Below, one piece after another: positions 1 through 11,481 of a stretch of 64,000 bases of DNA. The first letter of the stretch is position 1, and the number at the start of each line of letters is the position of its first letter. Origin of the DNA: Echinometra lucunter (Eukaryota; Echinodermata; Echinoidea; Camarodonta; Echinometridae); the NCBI GenBank assembly GCA_029962745.1, contig CM057157.1:27462825-27526824 (forward strand), read 5' to 3'. The notes under the pieces are model-generated. The model searched no databases, had not been told where the DNA came from, and worked only from the letters and a program-made list of their open reading frames with translations. A program made the position numbers and the translations under genes.

Positions 1-19
1 TCTCCCCGTAGTTGTAGAG
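1..19 (-). CDS. DPH5: DPH5 coding exon 4 (start only)
   Basis: The first 19 nt of the next exon, directly at the window edge. Acceptor TTGTTTCACAG is followed by CTC TAC AAC TAC GGG GAG (LYNYGE), matching the LYKFGET that follows GCCGLQ in animal DPH5. The rest is outside the window. Confidence 0.85.
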
Positions 20-2607
20 CTGTGAAACAAGGACGATAGAAACGGATACTTTAAGAGAGAAATTATACTGCATTACAAAGCAAAGTGATGGTTCATGTAA
101 ATGTCCAAATCATTAATTCTCCTCCTCCTCCTCTTCCCCCTCTTCTTCTTCTTTTTCTGTCTTTGGCATTTTCAAATATAACAATATAAACAGAGTGGTT
201 ACAAATATCAGAAAAACATCAATTATGTAAATGCATATTTTTTTATAACAGTCTTCTGAATGCAACAGTTGGCTGCCAGGGAAAAGGAAAGCAAATTGTA
301 ATGGTCCAATGGGGAGTTTAGGGATGAAAGAACAAGAGAAAACAACATCAAAAGCAGTGAAGTATCCTGCCGTCCAATGACAAAAAGAAGCAACTCAATC
401 ACAATGTTTCATAGTCAAGTTTCTCAAGCCATTTTCCTGTCTTTTTAGCTATTTAAAAACATAATTACACCCTGCACATCTACAAGATTCTTCAAAGACG
501 GTACTAACCTGTAATCCACAGCACCCAATGGCATTCATGATGGATGCATTATGGATCACTTTGTACTTGATTCCTTCCTGCTTAGCTCTCAGAACCAGGT
601 CTGTGTGTGTAGTGGCTCTGTAGAACGGAAAAAAAATGTAATCCTTAGCATTTCTGACAGATCTCTTCTACTTCTACTTCTACGTCAATTAACCCATTGA
701 CTACTGAATTCTCAAACTCCCATAGACTTAATACAGGGATAATAAAAGGAAGGTAACAAGACGGGGAAGAGAATTAAACTGATTATAAAATAAATAGATA
801 ATCAAAAAAGTGAAGGACTTTAATTTCTTATTATTCAAGTTCTCTATTAGTTTCATTCATGTTAATAAAAATGTCACAAATTATAAAAAGGACAGTCATC
901 AGAAGCTTAATGCGCATTTGTTGCGCATTTATTGTGCATTAACTGCACATGCAGTAGGCTGATGCATGTAATGTTTCATAACGTGTACAAACAAATGCTA
1001 CTAGTTGAAGGCATCTTACAAAATGAATTATTCATTTTTGATCATGAATATTGATGGATGCTTAGGTCGGCCTTCTAATGGATCTGGACAAAATGGCGGA
1101 GCTTTAGGGGCCTGATTAAACCTGATGACTATTGAATTCTCTCATTCCCATAGGCTTAATACAGGGCCCTCCGGTTCCATCATTCCATGCATGATTTCCG
1201 ATGAATTTTAGAGTAAAATAAATATTGGAAAGGAATGCAATAGAACAGATATACTCTGCCCTACACTATGGCCCCTGCAGGCCCACAGCTCCCCACACAA
1301 CACTCACAGCACTTCGTGGTACTTGTTACACAGTAGAATTCCCATTGGTGTTGTATGTGTGAAGGCACTGTATGATGCATGTGACAGTGATGTTGTCGTT
1401 CGGGGACCAAAAAGTGAGTTCTGACATTTTGACTGTAAAATACATGTACACCCACTTAAATGAGTTTTTATGTTATATCCTTCACATCATAATAGTTTTA
1501 GGATACAGTCTTTCATATCACCTGGCAATGAATTCAAATAATGAAAGTTACTTTTTGTAGACTTCCCACACTTATACGTTATCTTTAAATGATAAATCGT
1601 CATCTTCATCAGCTTGGAATCTTCTCAGTGAGGGGTCAGGTCTTCTCGTCGCTGCCCTCCATTTAGTTCTATCATTCACTAACTCCACATCCACTTCAGC
1701 TGCATCCTCCTTAATACAATCAATCCATCTCTTCCTCAGTCTTCCTCTCACTTTCATCCCCTCTCCATTAAGTTCTGCTTGATGAATAACAAGAAGAAAT
1801 CATGATAAATCTTACCCAAACGGATCACCTACAACCAAGAAGGCTATATCCTCAGTCTTTGCATCCTCAAAGATCTCATCAGATCCTTGCTCTACCAGGT
1901 CGCGATCTGCCAAAATGATCTCCCGACCATAAAACTGCTCCTGTTAAAAGAATGAAAGAGAAGGCAGGGAGTAAACACACGAATTGCAAGGTTATATCAG
2001 ATAACCTTGCACCTAGGCCTATGTAGGTCTATACAGTGGAAATTGCAGACAATAGGAAAGTAACGTTCCCTGGCACATCTATGTGACAAATAGCGATAGC
2101 GTTTTGTTTTTGTTTTTTACTCTCCAGACTGAGACGTCCCTGGACCAAGTGCGACACACGTTTGGCCCTACTGATATGACGAGCCTGGAAAGGCTCTGTG
2201 GGCGTGGGAGACTAAAAAAAATGCAAACGCCCACAGAGCCTTTCCTGGCTAATTGTACCATCGTATTCCCCCCCCCCCCCCCCCCCCCCCCCATTATGTC
2301 TAGACGAGGTTATCAATAACAATAATGTACGTGTAAGAGAAGACAAGTAGTACTAGCTACGACCTATGCTACGCCTACGCAGCCAGGCTGTGTGTCTGGT
2401 CGAGCGGCCAGCCCAGCCAGCCTGGCTGAATCACTGATACAGCGCCGGTGTTATCAGACATCAGGAACTTACCAGAGCATCTTTGCCTACGGTTAAAATG
2501 GACGTGTAGGCTTCCAGATAAACACGCTTTGCACTTTTAATGGCTTCTAGTCCTTTCACTGTAACATCTTTGGCATCACCAAGGCCCAATCCAATAAGAA
2601 ACAACAT
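1..2607 (-). CDS. DPH5: DPH5, diphthine methyl ester synthase (gene span, 3' part outside window)
   Basis: Four coding exons on the minus strand (2607-2473, 1940-1816, 617-509, 19-1) join in frame into the N-terminal ~130 residues of DPH5. The enzyme is an AdoMet-dependent methyltransferase that methylates the diphthamide precursor on the histidine of elongation factor 2 in the cytosol. The start [14 protein letters not shown] carries the glycine-rich AdoMet-binding loop typical of the family. Later pieces [24 protein letters not shown] and [14 protein letters not shown] match the animal protein closely. Introns have GT/AG ends and correct phases (0, 2, 0). The remainder, usually about 150 further residues, lies left of base 1. 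The gene points away from LSM4. I recognised the family from remembered conserved motifs, not a database search. Confidence 0.93.
509..617 (-). CDS. DPH5: DPH5 coding exon 3
   Basis: 109 nt. Acceptor CCGTTCTACAG, then A GCC ACT ACA completing the GAT of VGDPFGAT; donor CAG|GTTAGT. Encodes [15 protein letters not shown] and [14 protein letters not shown], both strongly conserved DPH5 segments. Confidence 0.93.
1590..1757 (-). pseudogene. non-LTR retrotransposon C-terminal remnant
   Basis: In DPH5 intron 2 the minus strand reads [20 protein letters not shown], then [16 protein letters not shown]. This basic RxRKRWxD...DRxxWR pattern is the typical tail of non-LTR retrotransposon polymerase proteins. 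Nothing upstream on that strand looks like the polymerase core, so this is a 5'-truncated dead copy. Clade not assigned. Confidence 0.6.
1816..1940 (-). CDS. DPH5: DPH5 coding exon 2
   Basis: 125 nt. Acceptor TTTTAACAG precedes GAG CAG TTT TAT; the exon ends in ...GAT CCG TTT GG before GTAAG. Encodes [14 protein letters not shown] and then [10 protein letters not shown], the conserved VGDPFGAT motif of DPH5. It ends in phase 2, which matches the single A that opens exon 3. Confidence 0.93.
2182..2250. repeat. perfect-type hairpin in DPH5 intron 1
   Basis: Arms 2182-2204 and 2228-2250 are 23-base inverted repeats with one mismatch (core GGAAAGGCTCTGTGGGCG) around a 23-base A-rich loop. A run of about 24 C follows at 2269-2292. 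It lies in DPH5 intron 1. It may be a small MITE end pair or an RNA hairpin. Confidence 0.75.
2473..2607 (-). CDS. DPH5: DPH5 coding exon 1
   Basis: 45 codons from the ATG (complement of 2605-2607) to a GTAAGT donor at 2472-2471. Encodes [19 protein letters not shown] and on to VGKDAL, the AdoMet-binding loop and first helix. The start fits the family because the protein begins directly with this strand-loop motif; no upstream extension is needed. Confidence 0.93.
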
Positions 2608-5074
2608 TTTCCCACACCACGTCTACTAGTATTTCAGTATTGTCTATTGACGATGATATAGTCAACACGTGTGTACGTACGTTGTAACTTAGGGCGAATT
2701 TGGCTTATTGTCATCACTTTTCTAGCCAAAATACATCTGTCATGAAGCCAGATAACAGAGACGCATAATTATCATCATGCCATGAAAGATGTGAGCAGGG
2801 GCAGCATTAAGGCAAGACTTTCCCTAGACCAGGGGTATCCAAAGGCCTTTTTTTAGTGGAGGGATGGGGAGGGCGGGGAAGCGGGAGAGGGTCTGAGCCA
2901 TCAAGAATCGAAGGGCTACTCGGATACCAATCAAACCGTAATTCCTCCAAATGGGACTCATCCACTGGCAACATTTTGCGTATTGTTGTTTCATTAATAG
3001 CATATTCTATTTTAGCGAGTCGACTGCTAAATAGTGCATTTAACTCTCTGAGTTCGCATGGCGACCTAGCAAGAATAATTTACCTGCACTTTAGAACATT
3101 GTATTTTGAGTTTTTGACCACTCAAGAAACCAAAATTTTAGCTCTCTCATGAATTCATGCCCTTAATTTCTGTAGTATATTTCACATTATTTTTCACATT
3201 CCTTCTATTTTAAAAGAAAGAGATATTTAATGATAGTAATGAATTTATCGCCCTTAATTTCCGTAGTATATTTCACACTATTTTTCACATTCCTTCTATT
3301 TCAGTGAAAGAAAAATGTTCAAATAATAGTAATGGGGGCTGGTTTCCGGTGTTCTGGGAGCTTTGACGTAGACCCAGGTCCTCAGTATTGCGGGGGGGGG
3401 GGGGGGGGATTCCCCAAGAAAAACACAAAAATACTTATATACACATATATGAATTAAAATTAAAAGTGAAAATAAAATTATTGATACAAAATCCTGACAC
3501 TGAAGGATTATCATCAAAACCAAAACAAAACTTAACAGAGGCATGTTAAATAAGAACAGGCAAAAAAGCAAAGGCACAATATATCAAAACAATATTGTAC
3601 ATAGTTATCGCGTATTACTTAGCAGAAACTAAAAAAAACATGATCGAAACATTAAATACTTGACAGAATATCACAAAAAAATTGTACATAGTTATCAGGT
3701 ATTACTTAGCAGAAACTAAACAAAACATGATCGAAACATATTAAATACTTGACAGAATAGTAATACCGCTATCCTTAAAACAAAAGCAAAATAAAAACAA
3801 AACACAAAACAAACAAAAAATCGACAACACGTAGGAAAATTATATAAGAACCAAATCGTAAATGTGTGATTATACTCCAAAGAAAGCGGAAAGAAAGTAG
3901 AAACAAAACAAAAGGCATTATCGAAAAAAAAAAACCCTCAACGAGACAAAAGCAGATAATATATTTTTAAAAATTGTATATGTATCGGTTTACAGAAAGA
4001 AATGTTGCTATCATATTAAACAAAAACAAAACAACAAAAACAACAATAACAACAACATCAAAAAGCAGCATGTTGAATACAAACAAAACATCAACAAAAC
4101 AAATTATATCAAAGCAATATTATATCAGGTTCAACATGTAATTTTCCTGACTAAATCAGAGCGGGTGTAGTAGTATCAAAATCAGAAACAGAATAATATA
4201 AACAAAGAGTGGGAGATGCATACCCCCCCCCCCTCCACCATCTTCCCGTTATCTACGCCCCTAGCTGGGAGGAAATTTTCTCTTATAGTATCAAAATAAA
4301 TTCCTCGTAAAAGAGGGGAATTAGGTCGGTGACGAGTCCCCCTCCTCCCCCACCAGGACTTATGCACATAGCATGGGCGTCAATCCGTTATATATATTTA
4401 TGTGTGTATATATATATTTTTTTTTGGGGGGGGGATACACCAAAAATTTCCTGACAGGCAAAAAACCCCAAAAAAACAAAAAAGCAAAAAAAAAAAAAAA
4501 CCAACAACAACAACAACACACACACAAAAAAGTCCTCAGCTTAAAATTGGGGATGCCAGGGATATGTGTATCCCCAAATTTGCTGTCAAGTTTTTTATTT
4601 TTCAGGTGTCTGTTTCTATTTTTTTTTTTTGGGGGGGAGGGGGGCGGTGGACATATTATTTTTCAGGTGTCTTAATCCCATTTTTATGTGGGGCATACTT
4701 TTTTTTCCCTACCCCTTAAAAGGGGGAGTTCAGTACTGGAACATTCCTAGCCCAATTGGGCGAGAAAAGCCTACTCACGGTAATTCCCCTTTCATTGCAC
4801 ACCCTCGTTCATTAAATCTATAATTGGAAAAATGATTATTTTACAAACGTATATAGATGTATGATATTTTAAGACTAAAATAAATTGTTATAGTCTTTTA
4901 AGTTTAATTACAAAGCCATATTAAGATACTGAAATTATAAAAAATAAAGTAAGATTTGAATTGAAACCTAGGCTATGCTGGAGGTCATTGGCCCAGGGAT
5001 TGGATTCGAGAGGAGACGAATCTCAATCAACATTTTTTTTTAATAAACAATCTTTGATACTTTGTCGGATTGTG
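2608..5074. other. AT-rich spacer between DPH5 and the proposed LSM4 exon 1
   Basis: Lies between the divergent DPH5 start and the proposed LSM4 first exon, so it should contain both promoters. No protein gene is visible. It has poly-G/C runs (3391-3409, 4225-4233, 4430-4435) and A-rich stretches around 3780-4110. A direct duplication of about 85 bases sits at 3155-3230 and 3240-3315, and another at 3595-3665 and 3677-3755. No TATA box or initiator can be assigned by eye. Confidence 0.5.
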
Positions 5075-5077
5075 ATG
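5075..5077 (+). CDS. LSM4: LSM4 proposed exon 1 end (start codon only)
   Basis: Exon 2 starts with Leu-Pro-Leu-Ser, so the initiator Met must be the last codon of exon 1, as in vertebrate LSM4. At 5075-5077 an ATG is followed directly by GTAAGA, a strong donor. A GC-richer stretch follows (5180-5340), as expected near a promoter. It is the best ATG|GTAAG match I found between DPH5 and exon 2, but transcript data are needed to settle it. Confidence 0.4.
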
Positions 5078-8000
5078 GTAAGAACACTACATTTCCAAGT
5101 GTGTGGACGGTATTATATTTCATGTTGTGCCATAAAATCTAGAACAAAAGTGGTAAATGTTTGTTTGTGACGTGAATATCTTAGCCGCGCTAGCCGCTAG
5201 CTACATTCGTCATGTTCGTTCATGCTGCTGAACGGGATCGGCTGACTTTGGAGCCTATAGGTCCCCGATGCTGTGAATTCGCGGTTCCGCTCACTGCGGC
5301 CTCGCACCTCGGCTCAGGAGCCTCAGCCTCAGGGCCTCAGTCATATGATCGGGTATCGTACATTTTATTTAGCGACAAACAAGTAAAAAAAATATCTTAA
5401 TATCGATACTGTCGGCAGCAAAAATATAGCTTGTATCTTTGTGAACTCAACATATGTTGTGTCAAATACATTTTCCCATGATCTTGAGACTTGAGGCAGT
5501 TGAGCTAAGATCATGAAGATTAAGGTCTAGACCTAAGCCTGAGGAGACAAAAACTGCACCATTTCTATGTTAGACTAGAGATAATGCTGGAGAAAATATT
5601 AAATTTTGTGAATTTTTGGCAGCTTACTCTTGTCTTTTCTAGATCTTTTTTCGGATAAATGGAAACAACACACCTTTGCCAAAGTTGCCGCCTACTGAAA
5701 GTAGTGTTGTCAGCCGGTCCGGGATCAGGTAGTCCAGGGTGACTTGTTTGCTCTTTTCCCACGTTTCGAATGAATGTTTACAATTTGCTGTGGCGGCAGG
5801 CTTTGAAGACATTGGTTAACATTGTTATTTTATAAAATCTTGCTTTGTTACTTGAAAATGGGATAAACATAAGGGTTATAGTGTAAAAATACCAGTCTGA
5901 AAATTTCAAAGTATAATATCCACAGGAAGTATTTTTAAATATCAAAAATGTGAACCAATGTTTGAAAAATATATGAGGGTCGGTTGCACAGAATAGACAT
6001 AAGGAGTGCGCATGCGCGTATGACTCACCTTACAGTACTGTGTGTATTGGCGTATCACGCTGCGGGAGGCACATAACGGCATTTTCAAATTCAAGCAAAG
6101 TGGTCCTCTTAGTGATTGTCTCGTGAGACGAAGGATAATAAAATCGCCGTTTGCGTCTAACTTACACTTTTTCATTCCAAATTATGGTTGGTTTCAGGGT
6201 TTTTGAGTACAAAATACAAGTACTCATACACATGTTTCATCTTAGTTTGAGAATTTTTTAAATCAGCTACTCACAAAGTTAGTCAATGCCTTTAATTTGA
6301 TAACAAACAAATCAAGTGTGCGTTAAATACATTCGAGTGTATCGCTTGCGAAATACAATACGGAGGTACTGCTGCATCACCCGCCCATGCCGCAACATAT
6401 GAGTGACGTGAGGGACCAATTTTCCATTGAGCTTATCAATGGTTAGCTGACGTAGTTTAAGAACCTTGCGTGAAGAAAGATCACTAGTAAAGACAGAACA
6501 TCGGAAGTCTTGGAGTTGATTTATGATGACAGTTAAATCAGAAAAACTTGAAATATTACATGTGGCTATCATTGGTGTAGCTAGGATTTTCATGGTAGGG
6601 GGAGCAGTAGTGAGCACGCGAAGCGTGCGAACCGCGCGCTCCCTAGGGGGGAGGGTGCAGGGAGGGGGGAGTTTAGCTCTGTTTCTTTTTCACTGTTCCT
6701 TGTTTACTCCCGCTCTTCTTACGTTCTCTTACCTTTTTCTTTCCTCCCTCACGCTTTTTTCTTCCTTTTTTTTTTTTTTGGTGGCGTTTGGGGGAGGGCG
6801 ACTGCCCCCATTGCCCCCCCCCTGGCTTCGTGCCTGGTGGCTACACAAACAATGTGTAATCCCTGGCTGACAGTAAATTTCTGTTTATCCGAAACCGTCA
6901 AATTGAAAACGGTTAGTGGCATGGGCGGTCGTTTACCGGATGGAAAAACGTTTGACTACAGCACTAGTGAAAATAATTTTGATTCTGGCTAGAATTTGTA
7001 GAAATGTTGTCAGACTCACAAATGTTTCACCACTGAATCTTGTGCAGATTGTCCCTGGAGCCCGCCATTGCTTGCACACAGATGAATACGGTGCGTGCGG
7101 TCTTGGCCCCTATTTTCTGGGTTTGCAGGAACTTTAAAAAAATTGCTTTTATCTATCCTCTCTTTTCATAAAAAATTGATTTTTTTCCTCCCAGGGTTTC
7201 ATTCTCCTTTAACCATTAAATGATGTTATGTGAGCTGTAGATCTTGATGCCTTCACTACAGTTTCCAACAGACTGTGTGCTGTGCACTAAATACCAGGGT
7301 ATGCTACTGATTGGTCCTTTGCTCATATTAATTAGGTTGTGTGATGATGTCACCGGCGTAAGTCCGTTTTGAAGAGTGGGGGGGTGATCGACTTTTTTGC
7401 CGAAATTTTTTGTTTGAATTCAAACTTCAGTATACACACACACACACACACACCCTTACTCACCCGAGCAGACTCCCACACACATATAATTCTTTTATTT
7501 TGCGAGTGAGGGAAGCGAGCAAGCGAAAAATAACCACTTTTTTGTTTTTAAGCTCTAGCCTTTTCAAATGAAAATTCAACTATATGACTGTCGTTTATGA
7601 CATTTTTATGAAAAACTTCAACTGATTAATTACAATATCATTTTTCCTTAAAATGAGGGGGGGGGGGGGGGATATTTGTACACGCCATCCCACTGCTCAA
7701 AAAAGTGGGGGGGATATATCCCCCATCCCCCCCCCCCAGGATTTACGGCAATGGATGACGTGCTACAGTCTATACACTCCGCAATATTGAGCGAAGCGCC
7801 AAAATTGTTGCCAAGGGAGCCATTACTACTTTACTACTGTAGCACATTGTATAGTTTGACATGTCGAGCTACATGGTGTGTAGCAGGTTAAAAAAATACC
7901 TTTTTCCCATGACCAATACAGAGCCATTCTCTGAAAAAATAGCTGAAGTGGACAACTTCACAGGAGCTGTTTCAGGCCCAAGGGAGCTACATTGTATGTT

Positions 8001-11000
8001 GAAATTGAATTACTAATATCCCAGTTTTCTCCCTGAGAGTATGCTTAACTGAGAATATAAGTATGATGTATTGATGTATTTGTCATGATGCTCCTAGATC
8101 ACGATTCACATATTTATTTTTTATTTACAGAGCTGAGATGAAGGCGACTCTGAAGAAAATGGTTGCCCGAAGGAATTAGGTTTTAAGGAAGTAGGGAGCT
8201 ATTTGGGCTCTGGCAAAGGCGTAATTGCCCGATGCCCGCGGGTATAGCCCTTATCTGGCATTCCTTGGAGATATGTACATTAAAATTCACCGCTTTTTGT
8301 GGGTGGAATGTCAAATGATATTGTACTTCTTTTGATACATGGAAAATAACATGAAACTATAATTCATAACACAGGTCTGTTTTATCTTTTCCTTGGTTGA
8401 TACCAAAGTTGTAAGGTAGTACTATTAGCTTGAAGCTCTTACTGTACTCAAAAACAGTGCATCATATTTTCATCCCTTTCACTGCCTGATAATAGTTATC
8501 TATTTATTTTTTAAATTTCTCTTTAACAGTTGCCTTTATCTCTGCTTCGAACAGCCCAGAACCACCCTATGGTAAGTGTAAAATTCTATTTCATACAGAC
8601 AGGTTACCACATGGGATATGGTATTAATCTAGTTGAAGACTAAGTCCAAGACAACTCGGGCTGGGTCTATGCAAAATAAGTCTGATACCACAATAAAATC
8701 AGGTTAATACAATTTGTTCTTATGTCATACTGTATGGAATTCATTGCAAATTATCAATAAGAGAGAAATAATATTACAAAATATAGAATACAAGTGGAAA
8801 TGATGAGAATGACCAAAACCAAAACCAAACGAGAACAAACATACACCCGTGGTACCAATCAACAGTCTCTTTATGGTTTTGCTCTATGTTATCTTTGCAT
8901 GATGTGAAGCTGGTGGAACTGAAGAATGGGGAGACGTACAACGGCCATCTTGTCGCATGCGATAACTGGATGAATATCAACCTGAGAGAAGTCATCTGCA
9001 CATCAAGGGTGAGAGGTCATGCACTTTTAAAGATAAACTGGAGTTTTGGCCATGCGACTATAATATGAAAGAAACTGTTCAAAAGCAACTGGGAGAGTTA
9101 GATTACTTGTACAGTATATAAGCACAGTTGTCTATCGTGAGATTTTGAGATTATTCCCAAAAGGTACTTGCACTGCACAAAGAAATGTATATGGGACCAC
9201 ACTCAAATCTGGCACAAATGTTTCCCCAAACTTTTCAGCCTTTTCTTGTCATATTTCCTATATGAGGGCATATGAAGAGCAATCCTTTCTAGGGGACAGT
9301 TTTATTGTTTATTGATATTCTTCCTAACTGTCATGGTAAGAATGAGGAGCTTACAAATTTTCTTTACCTTTCCCAGAACTCAAGCTTCTAACCCATAGTG
9401 GTACGGTACAGAGTTTTCTGAAGAGCTCAACTGATCAGCTTTCACTCCCCATATTGGCAACAATTTTTTCATTTTCCACTCCTACAAGGTTGGAAGAAAT
9501 GAAAATGCAAAATACATGAACCAATATGAATAAAAATGTCAAATTTTAACAGAAAAAAATTGCCAATAGGTACATGGCAGAAGTGATTACATAATTTATG
9601 CTGTGTGGCCAATTAGGAGACATTAATGATTAGATATGATGAAATCACTCTTGTATGAGAATAGCACAACATACTGCGTTGGAAATAGACTAAAAATTCT
9701 TAGTAAATTTTCCTCTTTCTGCTCATGTGTAATGTGTAATTCCTAGCAAGCCGGATCAAAATATACTACAAAAGTGTCACTAAAAGGAGACACTGTACTG
9801 CTATGGGTTCGTTAAGAAATGAAAATACAAGCTTTGTCTTGATATAATGTTTTATCAGTTTTATTTGATCATGGTACATGTAAACAGAAAGGAAGAATAA
9901 AATTGATGATGAGCTGTAGGTCATCAGCTGGACATTAATATTTAAAGATAAAGGCAAGTTCTGGTCGTGAGATTGAATTGTGAAAGAAATTGTCTCATAG
10001 TAATTGAGAAAGGTTGATTATAAAGCACTTAAGAATTGTTGTATATGCTGTAACATTTTGGAATTGCCAAAATGATGAGAAATTAACTCAGTTCTGCTGA
10101 GAGTCGCATGCACTGCACACAAAAATTGCTTGTATGGGACTATGGGGACTACACGCAAATGTTCGGCCCGAACATTTCGGCTTTTTGGGTCATATTTTGA
10201 ATGTCAGGGCATTTGAAGAACAATTGTTTTCAGGGGACATTTCTACCAAGATAATAAATCTTCCTAACTAACAAAAAGAATGAGAAAGCTCACCAATTAT
10301 TTTTTACATTTCCCAGAACAGTAGCTTCCCTTTAAATGACCTTTGTTGCCTTTGACCTTAGGATGGTGATCGGTTCTGGAGGATGCCAGAGTGCTATATC
10401 AGGGGAAGCACCATCAAATACCTCAGGATACCGGACGAAGTCATAGACATGGTCAAGGAAGAGGTCATATCCAAAGGTCGTGGCCGCGGGGGCGGAGGTC
10501 GTGGAAGGGGTCGTGGTGGACCTGGCAGGGGAGGTGAGTTATTGCCTTTTGTCTTAGCAGGATTTGAAGTTGGTTTTCAAAGGAGAAGAATTTGAAAACA
10601 CATTAGTGAAAGTTTGAGTGAAAAAGAAAAAAAGAAGAGAAAGAAAGTAAAAAATGAAATAATGAAAAGAAGAGATGCAAGAAAATGGGAGTGATGTTAC
10701 GATGTTACGTAATGCATTTCTATTTGCTTGTTTGAAAGAAATATTATGTCATATACATGTATGCACCCTACTTGGGGATAGGATTATTGCTCATGTGAAA
10801 AAGTCTAAATTTTATTCCTTCATCAAATTAGTAGAAATGAAATTGATAACATTTTTTACTGAGTGCATACAGTGGTTCTTAAAACCAACAAATTGTTGGC
10901 TCGGATCTGAAGTAGCCCCATGTTGACCAATTGGATTTTAGTGGGTCGCTACAGGGTACACGCTGCTTTGTCAGGCAAGCACACAGCATTCGTGTGGCAT

Positions 11001-11436
11001 ACTGCTCCGACTGTAGCACAGCAATAGTCCTAGTAAAACAATTTCATTTGATTGATATTCTTATACTAATTACAATACTCCATCAATACTTCCATGTTCT
11101 GAAATAGAATGTCTCCCTCTCTTGACGAATCACGGCATTCACGATCCCATCACTGTACCGGTATTTGTTGATGATGCTCATGCCTGTTAGTGGTAATAAA
11201 GGGCATAAAGACTTGACATTCATGCGTCTGTATATCTCCCCAAGGAATATCAGCCAATAAAAACATTTTTTTTATTACTCAGGAAATGGGGGGAAGAGTC
11301 GTAAAATCTTTACTCGGAAAGTCATCTATCTATATGTTCATCATAAATCCATTGAAAATGATTCAAATAGGAAGAGTTTAGCAATTTTCTCAAGTGGTGA
11401 GTGGAAAGTGATTGAATAATAGAAATAGATAGATAG

Positions 11437-11481
<45 letters not shown>

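Noticed and set aside
4373..4823. Frames of about 100 codons around poly-G/T runs
   Set aside because: Low-complexity Phe/Gly/Lys sequences from homopolymers and AT-rich DNA.
8130..8180. Possible LSM4 first exon after TTATTTACAG
   Set aside because: Its ATG codons are not followed by a GT donor, so it cannot supply the initiator codon in frame with exon 2.
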